DNA of 35,254 nt from an uncultured Bacilli bacterium. GTDB lineage: Bacteria > Bacillota_I > Bacilli_A > RF39 > UBA660. A model generated the notes under the pieces. That model was given only the letters and a program-made list of their open reading frames with translations. It did not search any database and was not told the DNA's origin. Of this stretch, positions 1 to 7,776 are shown piece by piece (within the stretch, counting starts at the first letter, position 1; each line of letters starts with the position of its first letter). Position numbers and translations under genes: made by a program. The stretch spans positions 1 to 35,254 of the forward strand of contig CALVQE010000008.1 in assembly GCA_944355355.1 (NCBI GenBank). Reading direction: 5' to 3'.

Positions 1-2
1 AG

Positions 3-48
3 AAAAAAAACTCTCTAAACCCCCATAAACAGGGGCCTAGGGAGTTTT
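3..48 (-). terminator. Intrinsic terminator ending the pilin operon
   Basis: An 18-bp stem with two mismatches pairs positions 6-23 with 31-48 around a short loop. On the minus strand it is followed by eight T residues. It lies about 130 bp beyond the stop of the last pilin gene. The plus strand also has a T run after the stem, so it could work in both directions for an unseen gene to the left. Confidence 0.8.
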
Positions 49-178
49 TACTTCTCAAAAAGTGTTTAAGATGAGATTATAACAAATGAGCAAATAAATT
101 ACCACTTTAATTGTATCAATTTTTACCAAATAACACAATCAAAAAAAGCAAAAGATTTTATCTCCTGCCCAAGTTTAC

Positions 179-577
179 CTAATCATTATTAAGACAACTA
201 CCAACATCCCAAATACATTTAAAACATTCTTGATAATTTGTACTATAATTACTCCATCCATCAACCAAACTAAACACAAAATCAACAATAGAAGGTAAAA
301 AGAAAATACATACGCCAGCAATCAAACGCATAACTAAAGACTTGGCAGCCTTTTTAATTTCATCATCCTTAGAACCTACAATTGCTTTAAAAAGATCCAT
401 CATTCCAAAACCTATAATTAATATAGGTACCAAAATCTTAGCAATTCGGACAATATGACCGATCATAATAAAAGTAGAACGAAGACCAGTACAATAGTTA
501 ACATCAGCAGCTGACACAGAACAACCTACAAACAATGCCCCAAGAAAAACAAGGATTCCAATAACTTTTTTTTGCAT
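179..577 (-). CDS. VirB2/T4SS-type two-helix pilin-like protein, short form
   Basis: This 132-residue protein has a signal peptide (residues 1-23, ending SVSAA). It then has one Cys (YCTGL), a first membrane helix (about 40-62), a short charged loop (SKDDEIKKAAKS), a second helix (about 80-105) and a Cys-rich tail with a C-x2-C-x6-C pattern. The helix-loop-helix resembles the T4SS_pilin/TrbC-VirB2 family, whose members form secretion or conjugation pili or sit as small membrane subunits. The predicted topology puts both ends outside, so the cysteines could form disulfides. The start has a GGGAGTG ribosome site and overlaps the upstream stop as TAATG, so it is translationally coupled to the preceding pilin gene. 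The family assignment is by pattern only; the function is unknown. Confidence 0.75.
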   Translation of the reverse strand: MQKKVIGILVFLGALFVGCSVSAADVNYCTGLRSTFIMIGHIVRIAKILVPILIIGFGMMDLFKAIVGSKDDEIKKAAKSLVMRLIAGVCIFFLPSIVDFVFSLVDGWSNYSTNYQECFKCIWDVGSCLNND

Positions 578-1416
578 TATTTACACTCCCTAACATTAAA
601 CACACATTTTTGACAAGCATCAAAAGAGCCTTCAATTTGAGCAAAATCACTAACCAAAGAGAAAACCGTACTAACAATCGTTGGGATAAAGAAAATAACC
701 ACACCAGCTAAAACTCGCATCATTAAAGAACGCGCTGACTTCTTAATCTCTTCATCCTTAGCCCCAGTAACAGCTTTAAAGAAATCAATCATTCCAAAAA
801 GAATAATAATAATAGGAATAACAATTTTAAAAATCAAAACAATATTTCCTATAAACTGTAAAGGTGCCTTTAACTGCGTACAATAACCCGTTTCATCAAC
901 AAGCTCTTCTTCATTATTATCAGTCTCAGTATTACCAGAATCCCCAGGATTACCGGTTTGCTCATAACTACTATTATAATAATATGTATCCCCTGGAACT
1001 CCAGGACCATCTCCATTATTTAAAATAATTCGATCTTGATTACTTATTGTTGCCCCCATAGCAACCAACCGATCATAAGTATAAGTTGTACAATCTCCCA
1101 CTTGATCACACAAAACATATCGATCCCCATTCATATAAAAATACATTCTCGTCTGACCATACTTCGTAGCATAATATGCTTCCTGAGCCTCTTCATTATA
1201 AGAATAAGTAAACCCCTGGTAATCAACCTCTTTAGCACTACTATTAAAAGAAAGACCATTAGCATTTTTTTCTACCTCAAAACATCCTGGTTGATAGCCA
1301 CCACATAAAGCAAATTTCCCTTCATCCGTTTCATAATAATAACTTGTACCATATGCTGAAACATTTAAAAGATTAAAAGTCAAAAAGACACATACACCTA
1401 TTAAAAACTTTTTCAT
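577..1416 (-). CDS. VirB2/T4SS-type pilin-like protein with about 160-residue extracellular head
   Basis: The 279-residue protein has a signal peptide (1-21). A Tyr-rich head with several Cys (residues 22-175) follows, then an acidic linker (NTETDNNEEELVDE). The common base comes last: YCTQL, helix 1, loop GAKDEEIKKSARS, helix 2, and a C-x2-C-x5-C tail. The head has no family I recognise and does not resemble the heads of its neighbours. It is the middle gene of a three-gene operon with TAATG stop/start overlaps on both sides. Its own ribosome site, GGAGGT, lies inside the end of the upstream gene. Whether the base inserts in the membrane as a pilin subunit or simply anchors the head to the cell surface cannot be told from sequence. 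Confidence 0.75.
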   Translation of the reverse strand: MKKFLIGVCVFLTFNLLNVSAYGTSYYYETDEGKFALCGGYQPGCFEVEKNANGLSFNSSAKEVDYQGFTYSYNEEAQEAYYATKYGQTRMYFYMNGDRYVLCDQVGDCTTYTYDRLVAMGATISNQDRIILNNGDGPGVPGDTYYYNSSYEQTGNPGDSGNTETDNNEEELVDETGYCTQLKAPLQFIGNIVLIFKIVIPIIIILFGMIDFFKAVTGAKDEEIKKSARSLMMRVLAGVVIFFIPTIVSTVFSLVSDFAQIEGSFDACQKCVFNVRECK

Positions 1417-1943
1417 TAATTACTCATACCTCCAATCGAACAAGAATTACTGCAAGAATCAATATTAACATTACAATCTCCATTTAATAAACACTCCGTA
1501 CAACAACACCAATTCACTTGATAATCACTCCAATCTTGAACTAAATTCAAAGCAAACTGAACCAGACCAGGCAATAGAAAAACAAATACACCTGCAACCA
1601 CTCGTAAAGCAATAGACCTAACAGCCTTTTTAATCGCATCATCCTTAGATGCAGTAACAGCTTTATACAAATCAATAAGGCCAAAAAGAATAATCAAAAC
1701 CGGTACAGCAATCTTAACAAAATTCAAAGTAATTCCCAAAAAACGCATCGGAACTCGATAATTTCTACTTGCACAAATATCCTCAACATTTGTATCAACA
1801 ACAGAATAATCTGTCTCATCATCAAGTAAAATAAGCGAATCGCCAACTATAAAACCATCATTGAAAACCCTAGCCGAAGTAGAATTAATACATAGAAAAA
1901 AGCTTATTCCCAAGACTAAAAACACTAAAATCTTTCTCATCAT
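1416..1943 (-). CDS. VirB2/T4SS-type pilin-like protein, medium form
   Basis: The 175-residue protein has a signal peptide (1-24) and an acidic extracellular segment of about 30 residues. The family base follows, with a Cys before helix 1 (ICASR), loop ASKDDAIKKAVRS and helix 2. Its tail is unusually rich in cysteine (WCCCTEC, then further Cys to the end), giving nine Cys after helix 2 where the paralogues have three or four. It is the first gene of the three-gene operon. The promoter and terminator block upstream (1944-2015) is a near copy of the one at 3286-3357. The two initial ATG codons are adjacent; the first follows a GGGGAT ribosome site. Confidence 0.75.
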   Translation of the reverse strand: MMRKILVFLVLGISFFLCINSTSARVFNDGFIVGDSLILLDDETDYSVVDTNVEDICASRNYRVPMRFLGITLNFVKIAVPVLIILFGLIDLYKAVTASKDDAIKKAVRSIALRVVAGVFVFLLPGLVQFALNLVQDWSDYQVNWCCCTECLLNGDCNVNIDSCSNSCSIGGMSN

Positions 1944-1970
1944 AAAATCCCCACTTTAATCGCTAAAACC

Positions 1971-1976
1971 ATTATA
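1971..1976 (-). promoter_or_regulatory. Extended -10 promoter for the three-gene pilin operon
   Basis: The minus strand reads TGATATAAT, an extended -10 element, about 30 bp before the first ATG. No strong -35 is visible. The same element recurs at 3313-3318 in the duplicated block. Confidence 0.6.
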
Positions 1977-1990
1977 TCAGTAAAACTACC

Positions 1991-2015
1991 AAAAAACTAG
2001 TAAATTTTTACTAGT
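1991..2015 (-). terminator. Intrinsic terminator of pilin gene 2011-3285
   Basis: A 9-bp perfect stem (ACTAGTAAA/TTTACTAGT) overlaps the TAG stop codon of the pilin gene and is followed by six T on the minus strand. It directly precedes the promoter of the next unit. Confidence 0.8.
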
Positions 2016-3285
2016 CTTCGCTTTCTTTAACATAACATGCACTTGAGTTTGGTGTCATTAAACATGCCTCACAATTATCAAAAGCACTAGTTCCCCCATT
2101 ACTTACAATATCCGAAGCAACATCATACACCGCATCAATTATTGACGGCAACAGAAAAATCAAAACACCAATAACCACTCGCATCCCTATATTTTTAGCA
2201 TGCTTTTTCATATCCTCTTCTTTACCAGAAGTAATAACTTTAATAAGATCTACAATACCGACAATAATAATAATCGCTGGCACAAGTATCTTAGCTATAA
2301 AAAATGCCAACCCAATAAACTTAAGTGTCCGTGCAACATTACCATCATTACAAAACAAAGCTAAAGAAATATTACAGTTTTCTCCTGAGCACAAACCATT
2401 TGGATTAAAACCTTGATTATTATCATCATCGGGTTGTTCAGTATTTCCATAATCAGGATTATGATAACGTATTAATCGATTTGTAGAATCCAAAAACAAA
2501 TTGCGATCAAATGAGCAAACCACATCTCCATTATTAATCTCTCCACCACCAGAAACAATAACCGCATCATTTGAAACTAACAAATAACTTGCAATAGTTC
2601 CACAATAAACACTTTCAGGAAACTGATTTTCTCGAGCTTTATCAAGAACAGAAGTTTTAAAATGCTCAATACTTGTATCAATAATTATAGGATTAACTTC
2701 TGAATTACTAAAACTCATAATTTGCTGAGTATAATTTTCCGTAACTGTATTATATTTAAAACGAAAAGTAACATCGCCTAAACTATTACTAATAAGGGAC
2801 TGATAAGTTTTAGAATATAACACTTCATTTTCTCCAACATTATTTTCAGGATCATCTTCATCACCAGAAGAACTAGTAAGCGAAGCAGAATAAGCTTCCG
2901 TATACCAAGTATCATAATCATTAATAAAAGCATCTTTAGACTCTTCATCGAAAAAAAATCGATAACGAACCACGCCAAAGTTTAACCCAAGATCCGTAAC
3001 ACGATAACTAACAATATAAGACGGACATTCATGATTTTCATTAAATTGATTTACGACATCATCAACATCATCCATATATGTCTCAATAGCTCTTTCTTGA
3101 TCAAGTTGATGACCATCAAAATATTGAGCCCCAGTAACAGTACCATCGTCCCAAAAATGAATATAAGCGCCAATATAATCTTCTTCATATCTACATGTCT
3201 TAATTATCTCAGCAGCCGAAACAATTGAAATATTTAACAAAAAAAAGATCAAAAAAAGCAATACAAATTTTATCTTTCTCATCAT
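2011..3285 (-). CDS. VirB2/T4SS-type pilin-like protein with about 270-residue extracellular head
   Basis: The 424-residue protein has a signal peptide (1-24, ending SAA). A long acidic head of about 270 residues follows, then a linker containing CSGENC, and the common base: FCNDG, helix 1, loop GKEEDMKKHAKN, helix 2, tail C-x2-C-x7-C. The last 130 or so residues are almost identical to those of gene 3353-4474, while the heads are unrelated. This is what head exchange or gene conversion over a constant base would leave. The gene has its own extended -10 promoter (3313-3318) and terminator (1991-2015), so it is a separate transcription unit. I recognise no fold in the head. Confidence 0.75.
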   Translation of the reverse strand: MMRKIKFVLLFLIFFLLNISIVSAAEIIKTCRYEEDYIGAYIHFWDDGTVTGAQYFDGHQLDQERAIETYMDDVDDVVNQFNENHECPSYIVSYRVTDLGLNFGVVRYRFFFDEESKDAFINDYDTWYTEAYSASLTSSSGDEDDPENNVGENEVLYSKTYQSLISNSLGDVTFRFKYNTVTENYTQQIMSFSNSEVNPIIIDTSIEHFKTSVLDKARENQFPESVYCGTIASYLLVSNDAVIVSGGGEINNGDVVCSFDRNLFLDSTNRLIRYHNPDYGNTEQPDDDNNQGFNPNGLCSGENCNISLALFCNDGNVARTLKFIGLAFFIAKILVPAIIIIVGIVDLIKVITSGKEEDMKKHAKNIGMRVVIGVLIFLLPSIIDAVYDVASDIVSNGGTSAFDNCEACLMTPNSSACYVKESED

Positions 3286-3312
3286 AAAATCCCCACTTTA
3301 ACCGCTAAAAAC

Positions 3313-3318
3313 ATTATA
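3313..3318 (-). promoter_or_regulatory. Extended -10 promoter for pilin gene 2011-3285
   Basis: The minus strand reads TGATATAAT about 28 bp before the ATG, inside the duplicated block. The -35 region is poor. Confidence 0.6.
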
Positions 3319-3332
3319 TCAGTAAAACCACC

Positions 3333-3357
3333 AAAAAACTAGTAAATTTTTACTAGT
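3333..3357 (-). terminator. Intrinsic terminator of pilin gene 3353-4474
   Basis: A 9-bp stem (ACTAGTAAA/TTTACTAGT) overlaps the stop codon and is followed by T6 on the minus strand. Confidence 0.8.
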
Positions 3358-4474
3358 CTTCGCTTTCTTCAACATAACATGCACTTGAGTTTGGTGTCAT
3401 TAAACATGCCTCACAATTATCAAAAGCACTAGTTCCCCCATTACTTACAATATCCGAAGCAACATCATACACCGCATCAATTATTGAAGGTAAAAGAAAG
3501 ATTAAAACACCAATAACCACTCGCATTCCTATATTTTTAGCATGCTTTTTCATATCCTCTTCTTTACCAGAAGTAATAACTTTAATAAGATCTACAATAC
3601 CCACAACAATAATAATTGCTGGTACAAGTATCTTAGCTATAAAAAATGCCAGTCCAATAAACTTGAGTGTACGTGCAACATTACCATCATTACAAAACAA
3701 AGCTAAAGAAATATTACAGTTTTCTCCTGAACACAAACCATTTGGTTGAAAGCTCTGATTCCCTGGATCATCAACATCCACTTTTTCTCCATTTACCCGA
3801 TCCAAAACATTAGCATTATCACCAGTTGAAGCAACAGCGGAAGTCAGTAAAACACATTTGCCTCCAGTATCATCTCCATTACAAATTTCGTAAATTCTTG
3901 TTGGACATGCTGTTGAATCTCGTAAGCGAACGATAACATCATTGTATTGAAATATAGAAGAAGTAGTTACGGCACTAGTATCTCCCGTATTAAAACGTAA
4001 AGTAAAATTCTCATATTCACAAACCCAATCATATTCTGTATCAATAACAGTATCACCACCACTATTTTTACAAGAATTTTCATTAACATTTTGAGTAGAT
4101 AAACTTGGATTTAAAGTGGCTTGCAATAACGAACTAGGACCGTTGTTAATAGCATAAATATCATAAGTAGCAAAACCACTTTCATCATCCAAATCAACAT
4201 AATAATAAATGTTTGTAGGACAAGCATAAGGTCGAGATTCGTTATCTGTTTCCAAATCAGCTATCGTAAAATTTGTTGTATTTATTGTACAACGATTCCC
4301 ATAAGAACCAGAAGTACAAGTAAAAGTCGGATCAGCACAATCAAAATTAATACTAATCCTACCATATCGGGTATTATAAACACAATCCAATACTTCAGCA
4401 TCCGCCTTAACATTTCCTAAAAAAAATAACATAAACCCCAAAAGACAAACAAAAATATACCTAAATCTAATCAT
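3353..4474 (-). CDS. VirB2/T4SS-type pilin-like protein with about 220-residue extracellular head
   Basis: The 373-residue protein has a signal peptide (1-24). Its Cys-rich, Thr/Asn-rich head (about 25-240, ten or more Cys) differs from all its neighbours. The linker and base (CSGENC, FCNDG, helix 1, GKEEDMKKHAKN, helix 2, Cys tail) are nearly identical to those of gene 2011-3285. A TATAAT -10 box lies about 30 bp before the start, just beyond the terminator of the upstream gene, and a GGAG ribosome site precedes the ATG. The number of paired Cys suggests an oxidised, exported head. The two-helix family is assigned by pattern; the role of the head is unknown. Confidence 0.75.
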   Translation of the reverse strand: MIRFRYIFVCLLGFMLFFLGNVKADAEVLDCVYNTRYGRISINFDCADPTFTCTSGSYGNRCTINTTNFTIADLETDNESRPYACPTNIYYYVDLDDESGFATYDIYAINNGPSSLLQATLNPSLSTQNVNENSCKNSGGDTVIDTEYDWVCEYENFTLRFNTGDTSAVTTSSIFQYNDVIVRLRDSTACPTRIYEICNGDDTGGKCVLLTSAVASTGDNANVLDRVNGEKVDVDDPGNQSFQPNGLCSGENCNISLALFCNDGNVARTLKFIGLAFFIAKILVPAIIIVVGIVDLIKVITSGKEEDMKKHAKNIGMRVVIGVLIFLLPSIIDAVYDVASDIVSNGGTSAFDNCEACLMTPNSSACYVEESED

Positions 4475-4506
4475 TTGAACGCTCCACTCTTCTTAACAAG
4501 ATTATA

Positions 4507-4552
4507 CAAAAAAAAACATAAAAAAACTAGTGCTTTTACACACTAATTTTAC
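4507..4552 (-). terminator. Intrinsic terminator of pilin gene 4556-4924
   Basis: A 10-bp stem (AAAATTAGTG with CACTAGTTTT, one G-U pair) sits a few bases after the stop and is followed by a T-rich tail on the minus strand. Confidence 0.8.
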
Positions 4553-4555
4553 TTC

Positions 4556-4924
4556 CTACCATGCGTCTTGAGCATAAGTATCACATTCTCCATCTCCTGG
4601 ATTTGTAATACATGTCCGACATACTTGCCAATCATCTTGCGCTCCAGATTCAGAGAAATTAGAAACAACTCCTAACACAACATTAACAATCGTTGGAATA
4701 AAGAAAATCAAAACAGCTGAAATAGCTCTCATTGCCAAAGACTTTGTTGCTTTTTTTATTTCATCATCCTTAGCAGCCACAACAGCTTTCCCTAAATCTA
4801 ACATTCCCCATACGATTAACAAAATAGGAATAACAATTTTTACAACTAATAATATATAACCTACAACTTGCCAAATATTAGCCGTATTCACACAAAAACC
4901 ATCAAATTCAGTTCCTGGAGTCAT
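4556..4924 (-). CDS. VirB2/T4SS-type two-helix pilin-like protein without signal peptide
   Basis: The 122-residue protein starts with about 12 polar residues and a Cys (GFCVN). It then has helix 1 (about 18-42), loop AKDDEIKKATKS, helix 2 (about 62-86) and a C-x2-C-x7-C tail. Unlike its five paralogues it has no cleavable signal peptide, so helix 1 would itself have to direct insertion. It has its own strong promoter (4955-4983), a GAGGTA ribosome site and a terminator, so it is transcribed alone. It may be the simplest or ancestral form of the array. No VirB4, VirB6 or coupling protein is present in the window. Confidence 0.75.
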   Translation of the reverse strand: MTPGTEFDGFCVNTANIWQVVGYILLVVKIVIPILLIVWGMLDLGKAVVAAKDDEIKKATKSLAMRAISAVLIFFIPTIVNVVLGVVSNFSESGAQDDWQVCRTCITNPGDGECDTYAQDAW

Positions 4925-4954
4925 AAACTATACCTCATTTCTTTTCATAAGAAT

Positions 4955-4983
4955 ATTTTATAAAGATTTCCCTTCAAAGTCAA
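4955..4983 (-). promoter_or_regulatory. Sigma-A-type promoter of the first pilin gene
   Basis: On the minus strand, -35 TTGACT (4978-4983), a 17-bp spacer and -10 TAAAAT (4955-4960) lie 31 bp before the ATG. It follows directly on the pyk stop; only a weak GTCAAG/CTTGAC hairpin separates the units, so some read-through from pyk is possible. Confidence 0.75.
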
Positions 4984-5003
4984 GCAATAATAACCTCTTG
5001 ACA

Positions 5004-6413
5004 CTAGATTTCTTCAATTTGCATTAAATTTGTTGTTCGATTAACATCATTATTTGGATAACCACCTGTAATAACAACAACATCCTTTTTCTCTAAAGGC
5101 ATAAATGCTTTAGCCTTTTCAATGCTTTCTTTAATAACCTCATCGGTTGAATTCATCAAAGGCATAACTACAGGATAAATACCGTAATTCAAAATCAAAC
5201 GACGTCCATCTTTCTCATTTGGTGTTAAAGCAAGAATAGGTGCAACTGGTCTATAGTTACTAATCAAACGAGCCGTTCTACCATGAACAGTTGCTGTTGT
5301 AATCACTTTAGCATTTAAACGATTAGCTGTATCAACAACTGCTGTTGCCACTGCATCACGAATATTCGTAACCAAACGCATCTCTTCAACATAATTATAT
5401 TCAGCATACTTTTCTGTAGCTTCACAAATACGTGCCATTGCTGCCACTGTTTCAATTGGATGTTTACCAACAGTTGTTTCGCCAGAAAGCATTACAGCAT
5501 CAGTACCGTCCAAAACAGCATTTGCAATATCACTTGTTTCAGCTCTTTTAGGACGAGCATTTTCCATCATGGTTTCAAGCATCTCAGTTGCTACAATACA
5601 AATTTTATTTTTACGACGACAAGCCTTAATCATTTTCTTTTGTTCAATTGGGACAATCTCACTAGGAATTTCTGTTCCAAGATCACCTCTAGCTACCATA
5701 ACACCATCAGAAACATCTAAAATACTCTCTAAATTTTGAATACCTAAAGCACTCTCAATCTTACAAATAATTTGAAAATCTTCACGACCATGTTCTTTAA
5801 GTAAAGCTTTTGCTTCTAAAACATCCTCTGGTGTACTAACAAAAGATAAAGCCACAAATTCTCCACCATGTTCACAAGCGTAAATCAAATCTTCACGGTC
5901 AGCTTCGCCAATAAATGGAATATCAAGTTTAACACCTGGAACACTCATACTCTTACGATTTCCTAAAGTTCCACCAGCGACAATTTTACAAGTCACGCCA
6001 TCACTTTCTTTAGAAACAACTTCTAATCTCATCTTAGCATTTTCAAGTAAAATTACGTCGCCAACTTTTAAAGAATCAATAGCTTCAGGATGATTTACTG
6101 AAAATCTTTCTTTCGTTCCTAAAACACTTTCTTTTACAAGACGAACTAACTCGCCTTCAGCAAGTTCAATCGCATCATTTTCCATGACACCACATCGAAA
6201 CTCAGGACCTTTCGTATCCCATAAAATAGCTACATTCATTCCTGTTCTTTTACGTACCTCACGAACAGAGTCTTGTGCCTTTTGTCTTTCTTCCAATGTT
6301 GCATGAGAAAAATTAATACGTGCAACATTCATACCAGCAAGAACCATTTGTTCCATAACATCTACATCATTACTTTTTGGTCCTATACTACATACAATTT
6401 TTGTCTTTTTCAT
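5004..6413 (-). CDS. pyk: Pyruvate kinase
   Basis: This enzyme makes pyruvate and ATP from phosphoenolpyruvate and ADP, the last step of glycolysis, in the cytosol. The 469-residue protein has the N-terminal KTKIVCSIGPKS, the ARINFSHA substrate loop, the IICKIESALG segment with the catalytic lysine, the VARGDLG motif and the conserved ATEMLE/RAETSD/DAVMLSGET block, then a normal C-terminal allosteric domain. It lacks the extra C-terminal PEP-utiliser-like domain found in Bacillus enzymes. I chose the ATG at 6413 because TAAAGGAG lies 8 bp upstream and the family begins there; an in-frame start 45 bp earlier has no ribosome site. Confidence 0.97.
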   Translation of the reverse strand: MKKTKIVCSIGPKSNDVDVMEQMVLAGMNVARINFSHATLEERQKAQDSVREVRKRTGMNVAILWDTKGPEFRCGVMENDAIELAEGELVRLVKESVLGTKERFSVNHPEAIDSLKVGDVILLENAKMRLEVVSKESDGVTCKIVAGGTLGNRKSMSVPGVKLDIPFIGEADREDLIYACEHGGEFVALSFVSTPEDVLEAKALLKEHGREDFQIICKIESALGIQNLESILDVSDGVMVARGDLGTEIPSEIVPIEQKKMIKACRRKNKICIVATEMLETMMENARPKRAETSDIANAVLDGTDAVMLSGETTVGKHPIETVAAMARICEATEKYAEYNYVEEMRLVTNIRDAVATAVVDTANRLNAKVITTATVHGRTARLISNYRPVAPILALTPNEKDGRRLILNYGIYPVVMPLMNSTDEVIKESIEKAKAFMPLEKKDVVVITGGYPNNDVNRTTNLMQIEEI

Positions 6414-6442
6414 ATAATACAACTCCTTTAGAACAATTAAAA

Positions 6443-6471
6443 ATTTTACTATAAACACGCATAAAAATCAA
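6443..6471 (-). promoter_or_regulatory. Promoter of pyk
   Basis: On the minus strand, -35 TTGATT (6466-6471), a 17-bp spacer and -10 TAAAAT (6443-6448) lie 30 bp before the pyk ATG, in the divergent gap with the aminopeptidase gene. Confidence 0.75.
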
Positions 6472-6495
6472 GAGTTAAAACACAATAAAAATGTG

Positions 6496-7776
6496 ATGCC
6501 TATGAAAAAAGAAAAATTATTTAATCTAATTGAAAACAGTCCAACTGCTTTTAACTGTATTCACTACCTTAAAAATATCCTTAAAGAACATAACTTTCAA
6601 GAAGTCGTAGAACAAGAAAACTGGGACCTCAAAGACTCTCTATACTTTACTACACGCAACGATGCTAGCTTAATTGCTTTTAAAATTCCCGCCAATCCAG
6701 ATCACTTTCAAATCATAACGACACACTGCGATACCCCCTCTCTAGAATTAAAACCAGCTGGTGAAAACATCAAAGAAAACTACTTAAAATATAACATCAT
6801 GCCTTATGGAGGACTTTTAAACTATGGCTGGCTAGACCATCCACTATCCCTAGCAGGACGCGTATTTATCAAAAAGAAAAATACTTTCCAAAGCAAAATC
6901 ATTGACTTTCAAAAAACCGTAGCCGTTGTTCCAAGCGTAGCAATACACCAAAATGATAAAGCAAATTCTAATCTAGATTTAAACATGCAAACAGACTTAC
7001 AACCAATCTTAAACTTAAGCGAAAAAAAAGAAGACTTTCTAAAACTACTTAAAGACTTCTTAAAACTTAAAAAAGAAGAAACTCTGTGTGATTATGATCT
7101 TTTCTTTTATAACAATACATCTCCCCAAACCTTTGGTCTAAAAGAAGATCTACTTCTTTCTCCACGTATCGATAACCTGACAAGCGTATCCGCAGCCTTT
7201 GAAAGCTTCATCGAAAGTGACCCCAAAAGCATATCCATATTTACTACATTCAACAACGAAGAAATCGGTAGCTTAACCCAAGAAGGCGCTGACGGATCAT
7301 TTCTCTTAGATACCCTAAAAAGAATTACAACAAGCCTAAATATACCACTTGCCCAGGCCCTAGCTAAAAGTTTTATTATCAGTTCAGACAATACCCACGC
7401 TACCCATCCAAACCATCCAGAATACATGGACACGACAGCTAATGCTTACCTAGGAAAAGGCTTTGCTATCGTCAAAGAATCATCATCTACAACTAATGCT
7501 TACTTCTCATCCCTCTTAAAAGAACTCTGTCACCAACATAAAATCCCTTATCAAGATTCTACAGCTAAAAACGATTTAGCTGGAGGATCTACCCTAAGTG
7601 GTATAAGTCTTCGTCATGTCAGTGTAACCTCAATTGACGTTGGCATACCCGAACTAGCTATGCATTCATCCCTAGAAGTTTGTTCTCTAAAAGACTATGA
7701 AGCTCTGTATCAAATGATGAAAATCTTCTATCAAACAAACATCACAATCACCAAAAAAGGCACTACTCTTTCTTAG
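6496..7776 (+). CDS. M18 family aminopeptidase
   Basis: M18 enzymes are dinuclear zinc aminopeptidases that trim N-terminal, often acidic, residues from peptides in the cytosol. The full-length protein (about 425 residues) has the metal-binding sequences THCDTP (near residue 78), RIDNLTS, FNNEEIGS with the catalytic and bridging glutamates, SSDNTHATHP, and AMHSSLE near the C-terminus. The start is uncertain: GTG 6493, ATG 6496 and ATG 6502 are all in frame, and none has a clear ribosome site. The leader after the divergent pyk promoter is very short, so weak or near-leaderless translation is possible. Its 3' end overlaps the convergent RDD gene by 14 bp. Confidence 0.92.
   Translation: MPMKKEKLFNLIENSPTAFNCIHYLKNILKEHNFQEVVEQENWDLKDSLYFTTRNDASLIAFKIPANPDHFQIITTHCDTPSLELKPAGENIKENYLKYNIMPYGGLLNYGWLDHPLSLAGRVFIKKKNTFQSKIIDFQKTVAVVPSVAIHQNDKANSNLDLNMQTDLQPILNLSEKKEDFLKLLKDFLKLKKEETLCDYDLFFYNNTSPQTFGLKEDLLLSPRIDNLTSVSAAFESFIESDPKSISIFTTFNNEEIGSLTQEGADGSFLLDTLKRITTSLNIPLAQALAKSFIISSDNTHATHPNHPEYMDTTANAYLGKGFAIVKESSSTTNAYFSSLLKELCHQHKIPYQDSTAKNDLAGGSTLSGISLRHVSVTSIDVGIPELAMHSSLEVCSLKDYEALYQMMKIFYQTNITITKKGTTLS

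Larger units (their letters stand above)
1931..2403. repeat. Direct repeat copy 1 (473 bp) shared with 3273-3745
   Basis: Offset by exactly 1342 bp without indels, this block is nearly identical to 3273-3745. It covers the 5' end and upstream promoter of one pilin gene, the terminator of the next, and the whole two-helix base of that next gene. Similarity stops abruptly where the variable heads begin. Confidence 0.9.
3273..3745. repeat. Direct repeat copy 2 (473 bp) shared with 1931-2403
   Basis: Partner of the block at 1931-2403. It contains the end of gene 3353-4474 (the constant base), its terminator, and the promoter and start of gene 2011-3285. Confidence 0.9.

Noticed and set aside
179-4924. 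Conjugative element or complete type IV secretion system
   Set aside because: Only the pilin-like proteins are present; there is no VirB4, VirB6, VirD4, relaxase or origin of transfer in the window.
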